Below are positions 23,343-31,167 of a stretch of DNA of 33,575 nt, piece after piece; within the stretch, counting starts at the first letter, position 1; each line of letters starts with the position of its first letter. A model generated the notes under the pieces. That model was given only the letters and a program-made list of their open reading frames with translations, was not told where the DNA came from and ran no database searches. The stretch lies in assembly GCA_030041275.1 (NCBI GenBank), contig JASHOE010000106.1, forward strand, positions 1 through 33,575. The letters are read 5' to 3'. Source of the DNA: Streptosporangiaceae bacterium (GTDB lineage Bacteria > Actinomycetota > Actinomycetes > Streptosporangiales > Streptosporangiaceae). A program made the translations under genes and the position numbers.

Positions 23343-24848
23343 ATGCGCCTGATGCTCGTGCATCCAAGCGCGCTGATGTACTCGGAGATCTTTCTGCGCC
23401 TCGAGCCACTCGGGCTGGAACGGGTCGCCGGGGCCGCGCTGGCGGCCGGTCACGAGGTGCACGCACTCGACCTGCAGGTGTCCAGCCGCCGCGATCTCGA
23501 TCGGGACCTGCTGCAGTTCCGGCCGGAGGCTGTCGGCATCTCGCTGAACTATCTGGCCAACATCCCCGAGGCAATCGACATCTCGCACGCCATCAAGCAC
23601 GTGCTGCCTGGCTGCTTCGTCTTCTTCGGCGGGCACAGCGTGTCCTTCATCGCGAGCCACGTTCTCGACCAGGCGCGCGGTGCCGTCGACGCTGTCCTTC
23701 GCGGCGAGGGGGAGACGTCGATCGTGCCGTTGCTGACGGCGATTCGGGACGGTGGTATCGGCGGCGTGCCTGGCATCGTCACGGCGGACGGGTTCGGTCC
23801 CGGGCCCCGCCTGATGGAAGCCATCGACGCCCCGCGTCCGGCCCGGCACCTGATGCGCAACCGGCGGCGGTACTTCATCGGCGAGCTCGATCCGTGTGCG
23901 TCGATCGAGTTCACCCGCGGCTGCCCCTGGGACTGCTCCTTCTGCTCTGCCTGGACCTTTTATGGTCGCAGCTATCGCAAGGCATCGCCCGAGGCGGCGG
24001 CCGATGAGCTGGCCTCTATCGCCGAGCCAAACGTCTTCATCGTGGACGACGTGGCCTTCATCAAGGCCGAGCATGGCGACGCGATCGCTGCCGCGGTAGA
24101 GAAACGCGGCATCCGTAAGCGGTACTACCTCGAGACCCGCAGCGACGTGCTGCTGCGAAACACCGACGTGTTCGAGCGCTGGGCCGGGCTCGGGCTCAAG
24201 TACATGTTCCTCGGCATGGAGGCGCTAGATGCCGACGGCCTGGAGTTGTACCGCAAGCGCGTCAGCCAGGACCAGAACATCCAGGCGCTCGAGGCAGCGC
24301 GCAAGCTCGGCATCATGGTCGCGATCAACCTGATCGTCGACCCCGCATGGGACACCGATCAGTTCCGGATGGTCAGGGAGTTTGCGCTGTCGGTGCCAGA
24401 GATCGTGCACCTGACCGTGCTCACGCCTTACCCGGGCACCGAGATCTGGCACACCGAAGCACGCCGCCTCACTACCCGCGACTACCGGCTGTTCGACATC
24501 CAGCACGCCGTGGTCCCCACCACGCTGCCGCTCGGGCAGTTCTACGCCGAGCTCGTCCGCACCCAGGCCGTGATCAACCGCAAGCACCTCGGCGTGGCCG
24601 CGGTCACTGGCGCCGCACGGGTGCTGGCGCGCAACCTCGCGCACGGCCAGACCAACTTCGCCCGCATGCTGTGGCGGTTCAACCGCGTCTACAACCCGTC
24701 CAGGCAACTGGCCGACCACAACCGGCCGGTCCGCTACGAGTTGCCGCTGCCGGTGCACTCGACTGGCGGCTCTGGCCAGCAGCCGCTGTTCTTGCACACC
24801 CGCGCGCCCGCGCACGCACGCCAGGCAGGTACCGCGCCGTCCGGATAG
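23343..24848 (+). CDS. hpnR: Hopanoid C-3 methylase HpnR (B12-binding radical SAM)
   Basis: The 501-residue protein methylates hopanoids at C-3 using SAM, with cobalamin as methyl carrier. It starts MRLMLVHPSALMYSEIFLRL, very like HpnR, and contains ELDPCASIEFTRGCPWDCSF with Cys194, Cys198 and Cys201 binding the [4Fe-4S] cluster, then SAWTFYGRSYR. A Rossmann-like B12 domain precedes it (about residues 1-130, FFGGHSVSF), and the C-terminal region has a family-like NFARMLWRFNRVYNPSRQLAD. ATG 23343 has GGAGG five bases upstream. Eleven bases separate it from the next gene (tetR). Homology to other B12 radical SAM methylases cannot be excluded, but the match is strong. Confidence 0.88.
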   Translation: MRLMLVHPSALMYSEIFLRLEPLGLERVAGAALAAGHEVHALDLQVSSRRDLDRDLLQFRPEAVGISLNYLANIPEAIDISHAIKHVLPGCFVFFGGHSVSFIASHVLDQARGAVDAVLRGEGETSIVPLLTAIRDGGIGGVPGIVTADGFGPGPRLMEAIDAPRPARHLMRNRRRYFIGELDPCASIEFTRGCPWDCSFCSAWTFYGRSYRKASPEAAADELASIAEPNVFIVDDVAFIKAEHGDAIAAAVEKRGIRKRYYLETRSDVLLRNTDVFERWAGLGLKYMFLGMEALDADGLELYRKRVSQDQNIQALEAARKLGIMVAINLIVDPAWDTDQFRMVREFALSVPEIVHLTVLTPYPGTEIWHTEARRLTTRDYRLFDIQHAVVPTTLPLGQFYAELVRTQAVINRKHLGVAAVTGAARVLARNLAHGQTNFARMLWRFNRVYNPSRQLADHNRPVRYELPLPVHSTGGSGQQPLFLHTRAPAHARQAGTAPSG

Positions 24849-24859
24849 AGGCCCATCCG

Positions 24860-25339
24860 ATGGGGCTACGCGAGCTGAAGAAGACGCGGACGCGGCAAGC
24901 GGTGCAGCAGGCAGCCATGCGGCTGTTCGACCAGCACGGATACGCCGCGACGACGGTCGAGCAGATTGCCGCCGCGGCCGAGATCTGCACGGCAACCTTC
25001 TACCGCTACTACAGCGACAAAGAGGACATTGTCTTCGGCGGCGACGACGGGGCCGTAGTCGAAGAGGTCCTCGCCGCGCGACCGCCGGGCGAGACCGTCG
25101 CCGCCACCATGGGCGCGCTGTTTCAGCGGCTCGCGGCCGACTTTGAGGCCGACAAGGACGCGGTCATCGTTCGGCTGCGGCTGATGCACGGCGTGCCGGG
25201 CCTGCAGGCACGGCGGCGGGCTACCAGGCAGAAGACTGCGGACCTGATCGCCCGGCTGCTGGCGTTCCGGATGCCCTCCGACCCGGAGGGCCGATCCGGC
25301 CTGAGCCGAGGCCTACGCTACTGGCGTGCAGCAGATTGA
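24860..25339 (+). CDS. TetR-family regulator, short C-terminal domain
   Basis: The product of 159 residues has a clear TetR helix-turn-helix (about residues 8-55; TTVEQIAAAAEICTATFYRYY) and the first helices of the ligand domain up to about residue 139. After that the sequence is FRMPSDPEGRSGLSRG and a stop, some 40 to 50 residues short of the usual length. It overlaps the ankyrin gene by 14 bases. It follows hpnR closely and so is likely co-transcribed. Without the full dimerisation region it may be non-functional, or the shortening may be natural. Confidence 0.8.
   Translation: MGLRELKKTRTRQAVQQAAMRLFDQHGYAATTVEQIAAAAEICTATFYRYYSDKEDIVFGGDDGAVVEEVLAARPPGETVAATMGALFQRLAADFEADKDAVIVRLRLMHGVPGLQARRRATRQKTADLIARLLAFRMPSDPEGRSGLSRGLRYWRAAD
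25314..25328 (+). promoter_or_regulatory. Possible leaderless -10 element for the ankyrin gene
   Basis: TACGCT at 25314-25319 fits the actinobacterial TANNNT pattern and ends 6 bases before the GTG start at 25326, so transcription could begin at the start codon. No ribosome-binding site is seen there. No clear -35 was found. Confidence 0.35.
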
Positions 25340-26060
25340 CCACCTCATCGCCGCGGCGCTCAACGGTGACGCGGAGCAGGTGCGCGCGTGGCTGCGCGCC
25401 GATCCGACGCTGCTCAACGCGCGCAACATGTTCGGCGCTGGCGTGGCACACGCCGCGCAGTACGGCGGACATCCGGAGCTGCTCCAGCTGCCCGAGTTTG
25501 CCGGCTGGGCACCGGGGATCGTGACAAGCGCGCAACTCGGCGACGCGGACGCGGTCCGGCGGGTGCTCGCCGCTGATGCTAGTCAGGCAGTGCAGTTCTT
25601 CGGAATGACCACTGCGCTGCACGCCGCCGCCTACTGGGGCCAGCGCGAAGTCGCTGAGATGCTGCTGTCGGCCGGCGCCGCAGCGATCATCAACGAGCCG
25701 AGCCGGGATAGCTTCCTGCAGATCACTCCGCTTGGCTCAGCCGTCGCGACCACGCCAGGCATCCCGCAACCGAGCGACGACGAGGCTGTCGTGGTCGCGC
25801 TCGTGCGGCTGCTGGTTGAGCACGGAGCCGATGTAGGGGCACGGCGCAAGGACGGAATGACCGCCTTGCACGGCGCCGCGTGGCGCGGTCACGCTGCGGT
25901 AGTCCAGGCGCTGCTGGACGCCGGCGCGGACCCGGCAGCCACGGCCAACACCGGCCCGCACGCCGGGCAGACCGCTGCGGACACCGCGCTGAGCCAGGGT
26001 CACCTAGTGCTCGCCGCGCGCCTGGACCCCGACGCATCGGGTATCCAGGCGCGCGACTAG
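25326..26060 (+). CDS. Ankyrin-repeat protein
   Basis: The 244-residue soluble protein is made of about five ankyrin repeats. Clear units are TALHAAAYWGQREVAEMLLS near residue 95 and TALHGAAWRGHAAVVQALL near residue 180, with less typical repeats between. Ankyrin stacks bind other proteins; the partner is not evident. It starts inside the end of the TetR gene at GTG 25326. The gene ends 23 bases before the convergent YceI stop. Confidence 0.85.
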   Translation: MQQIDHLIAAALNGDAEQVRAWLRADPTLLNARNMFGAGVAHAAQYGGHPELLQLPEFAGWAPGIVTSAQLGDADAVRRVLAADASQAVQFFGMTTALHAAAYWGQREVAEMLLSAGAAAIINEPSRDSFLQITPLGSAVATTPGIPQPSDDEAVVVALVRLLVEHGADVGARRKDGMTALHGAAWRGHAAVVQALLDAGADPAATANTGPHAGQTAADTALSQGHLVLAARLDPDASGIQARD

Positions 26061-26083
26061 CCGCAATTCGGCCTGCCAGCTTC

Positions 26084-26632
26084 TCAGCCGGCAGCCGCTT
26101 CCGCCGTTTCCTTCTGCTCGACCAGCTCACCCTCGATCGTGATCTGGATCTCCTCGCTGACCACAAAGCGGCCGTCCAGCATCATGGCGAAGCTCAGCCC
26201 GTAGTCCTTGCGGTTGATCTGGGTGGTCGCGCCGTAGGCGATCCGGTGGCCCATCATCGGGTCGCTGAACTCGCCGTACTTGGTGACGTCCAGGGTGACC
26301 GGGCGGGTGGTCTCCTTGATCGTCAGGTTGCCGGCCAGCTTGAAACTGCTCTCACCGGCCGCCTGCACGCCGGTGCTCTTGAACGTGATCACCGGGTACT
26401 TCTCGACCTCCAGGAAATTCCCTGACCGAAGGTCGTTGTCCCGGGCGGGATTGTTGGTCTTGACGCTGACCGTCTGAATTGTGACTTCGACAGACGCGGC
26501 TTCCGGGTTGTCCGGGTCGATGTCGGCGACGGCGCTGACATCCTCGAACTGCCCGCGCACCGTCATCATGCCGAGATGCTTGGCGGAGAACTCTACCTGC
26601 GTGTGGTACGGGTCGAGCTGCCAGTTGCCCAT
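26084..26632 (-). CDS. YceI-family lipid-binding protein
   Basis: The 182-residue lipocalin-like beta-barrel protein starts WQLDPYHTQVEFSAKHLGMM and has the family segments FLEVEKYPVITF and NRKDYGLSF. YceI proteins bind polyisoprenoids or similar lipids. No signal peptide is visible, so it is likely cytoplasmic, as in many actinobacterial members. ATG 26632 has GGAGG at a proper distance. It sits alone and convergent to the ankyrin gene. Confidence 0.92.
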   Translation of the reverse strand: MGNWQLDPYHTQVEFSAKHLGMMTVRGQFEDVSAVADIDPDNPEAASVEVTIQTVSVKTNNPARDNDLRSGNFLEVEKYPVITFKSTGVQAAGESSFKLAGNLTIKETTRPVTLDVTKYGEFSDPMMGHRIAYGATTQINRKDYGLSFAMMLDGRFVVSEEIQITIEGELVEQKETAEAAAG

Positions 26633-26837
26633 GCTGACCTCCGTAGTCGGGCAGGCGGCGGCCTGGGCCGCCGCCCCGTCAGGGTGTTCACTCCGACCCT
26701 AGCCACTTCGAGGCGCCGGCGGCCTTGTGTCCGACGCCAGCCGTGCCTAGGGCCGGCTCGTACGGTTCGTGCACAATGGGCAGCGTCCGGGGCGTCAGAC
26801 CCTGGACGCAGCGTCCGTCGTACGCCAGGAGACAGCC

Positions 26838-27698
26838 GTGACTGATTACGAGGAGATTCGCTACGACGTCGACGACCCGGTGGCCACCATCACGCTGAAC
26901 CGTCCCGACGTGCTCAATGCCTGGACCGACCGGATGGCAGCCGAGGTCCGGCACGCAGTCGCTGCGGCAGAGTCAGACCGGCGCGTGGTCGGGATCGTGC
27001 TCACTGGTGCCGGGCGCGGATTTTGCGCTGGGGCTGACCTCCGAAGGCTGTCGGCGATCGGATCCGGCGATCGCAGCTTCGTGCGGCCGTCCAGCGAGCT
27101 CACTTCGGAGCCAGGCGATGCGGCTTTCGGCGATGACCTGCACCTCGGCACCTACACCTACCTCATGTCGGTGCCGAAGCCGGTGATCGCGGCGATCAAC
27201 GGGCCAGTGGCTGGCATGGCCGTGCCTATCGTGCTGGCCTGCGACCTGCGGTTCATGGCCGAGGACGCGGTGCTGACCACGTCGTTCAGCCAGCGTGGCC
27301 TCATCGCGGAATGGGGCATCAGCTGGCTGCTGCCACGCCTGACCGGCACGGCGGTGGCATTGGATCTGCTGTTCTCGTCCCGCAAGATCTCCGGAACCGA
27401 AGCAGCCGCGCTGCGCGTGGTGAACGCGGCGCTGCCGCGCGAGCAGGTGCTGGCGCACGCGCAGCAGTACGTGCGCGATCTCGCCGCGACGACGTCGCCC
27501 ACGTCCCTGGCGATCATGAAGCGCCAGGTGTACCAGCAGGTGCATCCGGGCCTGCTCGCCGCCGAGCGCGAGGCTTACCAGCTCATGCTCGAGAGCTTCG
27601 GTCGACCGGACTTCCGCGAGGGCGTCGATTCGTACCTGGAGCGCCGACCGCCCTCGTTCGAGCGGGTGTCTGGGCAGGCACCGGCGGGGAAGCCTTGA
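26838..27698 (+). CDS. Enoyl-CoA hydratase/isomerase (crotonase family)
   Basis: The 286-residue crotonase has oxyanion-hole segments GAGRGFCAGADL (57-68) and NGPVAGMAVP (121-130), with Glu158 in RGLIAEWG at the position of the family's catalytic Glu. It probably hydrates or isomerises an acyl-CoA in fatty acid or steroid side-chain breakdown. GTG 26838 is selected by GGAG seven bases upstream; a longer open frame begins at 26769. It lies upstream of a convergent SdpI gene and 0.6 kb before the ipd operon, but no KstR2 site is near it. Confidence 0.9.
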   Translation: MTDYEEIRYDVDDPVATITLNRPDVLNAWTDRMAAEVRHAVAAAESDRRVVGIVLTGAGRGFCAGADLRRLSAIGSGDRSFVRPSSELTSEPGDAAFGDDLHLGTYTYLMSVPKPVIAAINGPVAGMAVPIVLACDLRFMAEDAVLTTSFSQRGLIAEWGISWLLPRLTGTAVALDLLFSSRKISGTEAAALRVVNAALPREQVLAHAQQYVRDLAATTSPTSLAIMKRQVYQQVHPGLLAAEREAYQLMLESFGRPDFREGVDSYLERRPPSFERVSGQAPAGKP

Positions 27699-27750
27699 TC
27701 GGCGGCGGTCGCCGGCAGCGAGAACGACACGTGCCGACCGCTACCGGCAG

Positions 27751-27771
27751 GCCGCGGTTCCCGACCGCGGC
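27751..27771. terminator. Bidirectional hairpin between convergent genes
   Basis: Perfect 8-bp arms GCCGCGGT (27751-27758) and ACCGCGGC (27764-27771) flank a 5-base loop. The right arm touches the SdpI-family stop and the left lies 52 bases after the hydratase stop, an expected place for a shared terminator. No T-run follows. Confidence 0.55.
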
Positions 27772-28103
27772 TAGGGCGCTGCGCGGGCAGCTCGCACGCC
27801 CCTGACGCCGCCCACGACCAGGACCACTGCGGCGATCACGACGCCGGTCAGGAGGACGGTGGAGGCGGTGTGGAGCGGTACCACGGCCGAGACCACGCCG
27901 GTGACGACGAAGAGCAGCCCGCCGACGAGGGAGAACGGGGCTGCCGCCTTGTTGGCGATCCGGAACGCCTCGTCGCTGCGCATCGTGGACGGGGTGCGGA
28001 CGCCTGCAACGTAGTTGCGGGTCAGCCGTCCCTGCCAGCTTCGGATGGCCAGCCAGATGATGAGGAGGCCAGCCAGCATGATGGCGATCGCGGCTCCGAT
28101 CAT
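27771..28103 (-). CDS. SdpI/YhfL-family membrane protein
   Basis: The 110-residue protein has three hydrophobic segments (about 3-20, 57-75, 82-100) and the family-like RNYVAGVRTPSTMRSDEAFRI between the first two. B. subtilis SdpI gives immunity to a peptide toxin; most actinobacterial relatives have unknown roles. ATG 28103 is set by AGGAGG at the right distance. It is divergent from the ipd operon; its start is 175 bases from ipdA. Confidence 0.8.
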   Translation of the reverse strand: MIGAAIAIMLAGLLIIWLAIRSWQGRLTRNYVAGVRTPSTMRSDEAFRIANKAAAPFSLVGGLLFVVTGVVSAVVPLHTASTVLLTGVVIAAVVLVVGGVRGVRAARAAP

Positions 28104-28218
28104 AACGGCGCCTCCTGGTTGAATTCTGGTCAATACGTACGGTACTCGGTCGGCCGCGCCGCGGCCAGCGGACGAGCGGCCGCGACGAAGAGCGGCCTCG
28201 TTCCCACTCGATTTGTCG

Positions 28219-28232
28219 ACCAAGCGCTTGCT
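28219..28232. promoter_or_regulatory. KstR2 operator
   Basis: ACCAAGCGCTTGCT matches the described KstR2 consensus AnCAAGnnCTTGnT at every fixed position. It lies 46 bases before ipdA and abuts a TACGCT -10-like hexamer (28232-28237), so a bound repressor would block transcription of the ring-degradation operon. KstR2 is relieved by HIP-CoA in known actinobacteria. The kstR2 gene is not in the window. Confidence 0.85.
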
Positions 28233-28277
28233 ACGCTGAGCCAGGCTGCGCGGCGGGCGATCGACGACGGGACGGCT

Positions 28278-29138
28278 GTGGCTGACAAGCGGATGTCGGC
28301 GGACGAGGCGATCACCCGGCTGCGGTCGGGGATGACGATCGGCATCGGAGGCTGGGGGTCCCGTCGCAAGCCGATGTCACTGGTCCGCGCGATCCTGCGG
28401 AGCGACCTGCGCGACCTCACGGTGGTGAGCTACGGCGGGCCGGATGTGGGGTTGCTGTGCGCGGCGGGCAAGATTCGCCGGCTCATCTACGCGTTCGTCT
28501 CGCTCGACTCCATCCCGCTGGAGCCGCACTTCCAGGCGGCGAGGCAAAACGGCGCCATCGAGGTGACCGAGTATGACGAGGGCATGCTGCAGTGGGCGCT
28601 GTATGCGGCGAGCTGCCGGCTGCCGTTCCTGCCCAGCCGGGCCGGGCTCGGCTCGGACGTGCTGACGGTCAACCCCGAGTTGCGGACCGTCCGCTCGCCG
28701 TACGCCGACGACACCGAGCTGGTCGCGGTGCCGGCGCTGCCGCTCGACGCTGCGCTGGTGCACCTGAACCGCGCCGACGCCGCCGGCAACGCCCAGTTTC
28801 TCGGCGACGACCTGTACTTCGATGACCTGTTCTGCGCAGCGGCGGAGCGGGCCTACGTCTCCTGCGAGCGGGTTGTGCCCACGGCCGAACTAGCGGCGGG
28901 CGGCCTGACCCGGATGCGGGTCCACCGGTGGATGGTCGCGGGCGTGATCGAGGCGCCCAACGGGGCGCACTTCACGTCGTGTGCGCCTGATTACGGCCGG
29001 GACGAGGCGTTTCAGCGGGCGTATGCCGCCGCGGCGCGCGATCCGGCGGAGTGGTCGCGGTTCGTCGCCACGTACCTGAGCGGCGACGAGGCCGCCTACC
29101 AGACCGCGGTTGCCGCGCAGCCGGCGGCTACGGCGTGA
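28278..29138 (+). CDS. ipdA: Steroid ring-opening hydrolase alpha subunit IpdA (CoA-transferase family)
   Basis: The 286-residue protein shares the CoA-transferase fold. With IpdB it opens the last steroid ring (ring C) by hydrolysing COCHEA-CoA in cholesterol or bile-acid breakdown. The N-terminal LRSGMTIGIGGWGSRRKPM block, then VVSYGGPDVGLLC, the EYDEGMLQWAL segment, LPFLPSRAGLGSDV, and AAPDYGRDEAFQR-like ending (here CAPDYGRDEAFQR) strongly match Mycobacterium IpdA. GTG 28278 gives the expected N-terminus, and the KstR2 site lies 46 bases upstream. Its stop overlaps ipdB as GTGA, indicating coupled translation of a two-subunit enzyme. Confidence 0.92.
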   Translation: MADKRMSADEAITRLRSGMTIGIGGWGSRRKPMSLVRAILRSDLRDLTVVSYGGPDVGLLCAAGKIRRLIYAFVSLDSIPLEPHFQAARQNGAIEVTEYDEGMLQWALYAASCRLPFLPSRAGLGSDVLTVNPELRTVRSPYADDTELVAVPALPLDAALVHLNRADAAGNAQFLGDDLYFDDLFCAAAERAYVSCERVVPTAELAAGGLTRMRVHRWMVAGVIEAPNGAHFTSCAPDYGRDEAFQRAYAAAARDPAEWSRFVATYLSGDEAAYQTAVAAQPAATA

Positions 29139-29890
29139 CCGCGAGCCGCGCCGAGGTGTGCGTCGTCGCCTGCGCCGAAGCGTGGCGCGGCGACGGCGAG
29201 ATCGCCGCGAGCCCCATGGGGCTCGTGCCGACAGCGGGTGCCCGGCTGGCGAGGGCCACGTTTGAGCCGGACCTGCTGCTGACCGACGGCGAGGCCAGGT
29301 TCGTCACCGGTACCTGGGCGCTCGGCGCGATTCCGGGCGACCCGGTTGAGGGCTGGATCCCGTTCCGCTCGGTATTCGATCTGGTGTGGGCGGGTCGCCG
29401 GCACGTCATGATGAGTCCCGCCCAGATCGACCGCTACGGGAACGCCAACATCTCTGCGATCGGGGACCACGCGAGGCCGACCAGGCAGCTGCTGGGCGCG
29501 CGCGGCGCGCCAGGAAACACCGTCAACCATCCGACCAGCTACTGGGTGCCCAGGCACCAGCCGCGGGTGTTCGTGCCGCGGGTCGACATGGTGTCCGGAG
29601 TCGGCTACGACCGTGCATTCGCCGCGGGCGCGGTCGCGGCGGCGTTCCTCGAGCTGAGGCGGGTGGTGACAAACCTGGCCGTGCTCGACTTCGGCGGGCC
29701 AGACCGTAGCATGCGCCTGGTCTCGGTGCATCCCGGCGTGACGGTCGAGGATGTGGTCGCGGCGACCGGGTTCGAGCTCGCGATCGACGGTGACGTGTCG
29801 CAGACCAGATCGCCGACGCCGGACGAGCTGCGGCTGATCCGTGCCGTCATCGACCCGTCCGGGCTACGGGACGACGAGGTGCCATCGTGA
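29135..29890 (+). CDS. ipdB: Steroid ring-opening hydrolase beta subunit IpdB
   Basis: The 251-residue partner of IpdA has a CoA-transferase-like fold with SPMGLVPTAGARLARATFEP near the start, VDMVSGVGYDR in the middle, and VHPGVTVEDVVAATGFELA near the end, all typical of IpdB. It starts on a GTG overlapping the ipdA stop and ends on a stop overlapping the ipdC GTG, so the three are a tightly coupled unit. It has no independent catalytic role known. Confidence 0.92.
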   Translation: MTASRAEVCVVACAEAWRGDGEIAASPMGLVPTAGARLARATFEPDLLLTDGEARFVTGTWALGAIPGDPVEGWIPFRSVFDLVWAGRRHVMMSPAQIDRYGNANISAIGDHARPTRQLLGARGAPGNTVNHPTSYWVPRHQPRVFVPRVDMVSGVGYDRAFAAGAVAAAFLELRRVVTNLAVLDFGGPDRSMRLVSVHPGVTVEDVVAATGFELAIDGDVSQTRSPTPDELRLIRAVIDPSGLRDDEVPS

Positions 29891-31068
29891 GCGAGCCGCT
29901 GACCGAGCCGCTGGGTGAGTCGCCGCGCGAGTCGCCGCGCGAGTCGCCGGGTGGGCCGCGGAGCGAGTGGCCCGGTAAGCGCGGGCGGCATCAGCGGCAT
30001 CCGGCGTTGCGCACGCCGATCTGCGAGCTGTTCGGCGTGGCCTACCCCATCGTGCAGACCGGCATGGGCTGGGTGTCGACACCGGAGCTGACCGCCGCCA
30101 CGTCGAACGCCGGCGCGCTCGGCATCCTCGCCGCGGGCACCCTGACGCTCGGCGAGACCGACGCCGCGATCGCCAGCACGCGGGAGCTCACTGGCCAGCC
30201 GTTCGGGGTCAACCTGCGCGGCGACGCCCCGGACCTGGCGGAGCGGGCGAGCCTGCTGGTGAAGCACGGCGTGCGGGTCGCCTCGTTTGCCCTGGCCCCG
30301 AACGAGCGCGTCATCCGCTCGCTGCACGACGACGGTCTCGTCGTGGTGCCGACTGTCGGGGCGCGGCGGCACGCCGAGAAGGTCGCCTCCTGGGGCGTCG
30401 ACGCGATCATCGCGCAGGGCGCGGAGGGCGGCGGGCACACCGGCGTCGTTCCCACCTCGATCCTGCTGCCGCAAGTGGTCGACGCCGTCGACCTGCCGGT
30501 CATCGCGGCCGGGGGCTTCTGCGACGGCCGCGGCCTCGTTGCCGCGCTCGCCTTCGGCGCGGCCGGAGTCGCCATGGGCACCAGGTTCCTGCTGACCAGC
30601 GACAGTCCCGTGCCTGAGTCGGTGAAGGCCGAGTACCTCCGCCGCACGGTGACCGACACCGTGGTTACGACGGTGCTCGACGGAGTGCCGCAGCGCGTGC
30701 TGCGCACCGAGCTGGTCGACCAGCTGCTCCGTGGTGGCTCGTTCGGCAGGCTGCGGCGGTCGGCCGGGCACGCGATCGCGTTCCGCCGGATGTCGGGCGC
30801 ATCCTGGCGTGACATTGTCGCCGAGGGCCTGGCCATGAGGCGCAGTCACGAGATCGGGTGGACACAGTTGCTCATGGCCGCCAACACGCCCATGATGCTG
30901 CGGGCCAGCATGGTCGACGGACGGACCGACCTCGGCACGCTCGCCAGCGGTCAGGTCGCGGGCGTCATCGACGACCTCCCTAGCTGCGCCGAGCTCGTGG
31001 AGCGAGTCGTCGCGCAGGCGGGCGAGATACTCGACCGGCTCACCCTGGCCACGGACGGCACCTCGTGA
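29887..31068 (+). CDS. ipdC: IpdC: NMO/2-nitropropane dioxygenase-family FMN oxidoreductase
   Basis: The 393-residue TIM-barrel flavoenzyme has the family start YPIVQTGMGWVSTPELTAA (about 53-71), then AQGAEGGGHTG near 179 and AAGGFCDGRG near 205 for flavin and phosphate contact. IpdC acts in the breakdown of steroid rings C and D, at the 5-hydroxy-HIC-CoA stage. Residues 1-40 form an unusual hydrophilic N-terminus with an ESPR repeat written by a 12-bp tandem repeat (29917-29950). The GTG start overlaps ipdB. The stop codon sits at the edge of the hairpin repeat at 31067-31131. Confidence 0.88.
   Translation: MSEPLTEPLGESPRESPRESPGGPRSEWPGKRGRHQRHPALRTPICELFGVAYPIVQTGMGWVSTPELTAATSNAGALGILAAGTLTLGETDAAIASTRELTGQPFGVNLRGDAPDLAERASLLVKHGVRVASFALAPNERVIRSLHDDGLVVVPTVGARRHAEKVASWGVDAIIAQGAEGGGHTGVVPTSILLPQVVDAVDLPVIAAGGFCDGRGLVAALAFGAAGVAMGTRFLLTSDSPVPESVKAEYLRRTVTDTVVTTVLDGVPQRVLRTELVDQLLRGGSFGRLRRSAGHAIAFRRMSGASWRDIVAEGLAMRRSHEIGWTQLLMAANTPMMLRASMVDGRTDLGTLASGQVAGVIDDLPSCAELVERVVAQAGEILDRLTLATDGTS
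29917..29950. repeat. 12-bp tandem repeat in the ipdC 5' coding region
   Basis: GAGTCGCCGCGC occurs at 29917-29928 and 29929-29940, with a partial third copy at 29941-29950. It encodes a periodic ESPR segment in an N-terminal extension outside the TIM barrel. Confidence 0.85.
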
Positions 31069-31131
31069 TCGCGAAGACCTTGCGTATGAAGAAGACTTTG
31101 CGTGCTATGTGTACGCAAGGTCTACGCGATC
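31067..31131. repeat. 20-bp inverted repeat (dispersed hairpin, copy 2)
   Basis: Arms 31067-31086 and 31112-31131 pair with a single mismatch around a 25-base loop. An alternative shorter hairpin uses 31094-31104 with 31113-31123. Bases 31098-31126 are identical to 27-55. It begins at the last bases of the ipdC stop and separates ipdC from ipdF, so it may tune expression of the downstream genes or stabilise the upstream mRNA. Confidence 0.8.
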
Positions 31132-31167
31132 ATGCGGAAACCGATGGGACGGGTGGCTTTGGCTGAC

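Noticed and set aside
27870..28277. Upstream extension of ipdA
   Set aside because: It would cross the SdpI-family gene and the KstR2 operator; GTG 28278 gives the family N-terminus.
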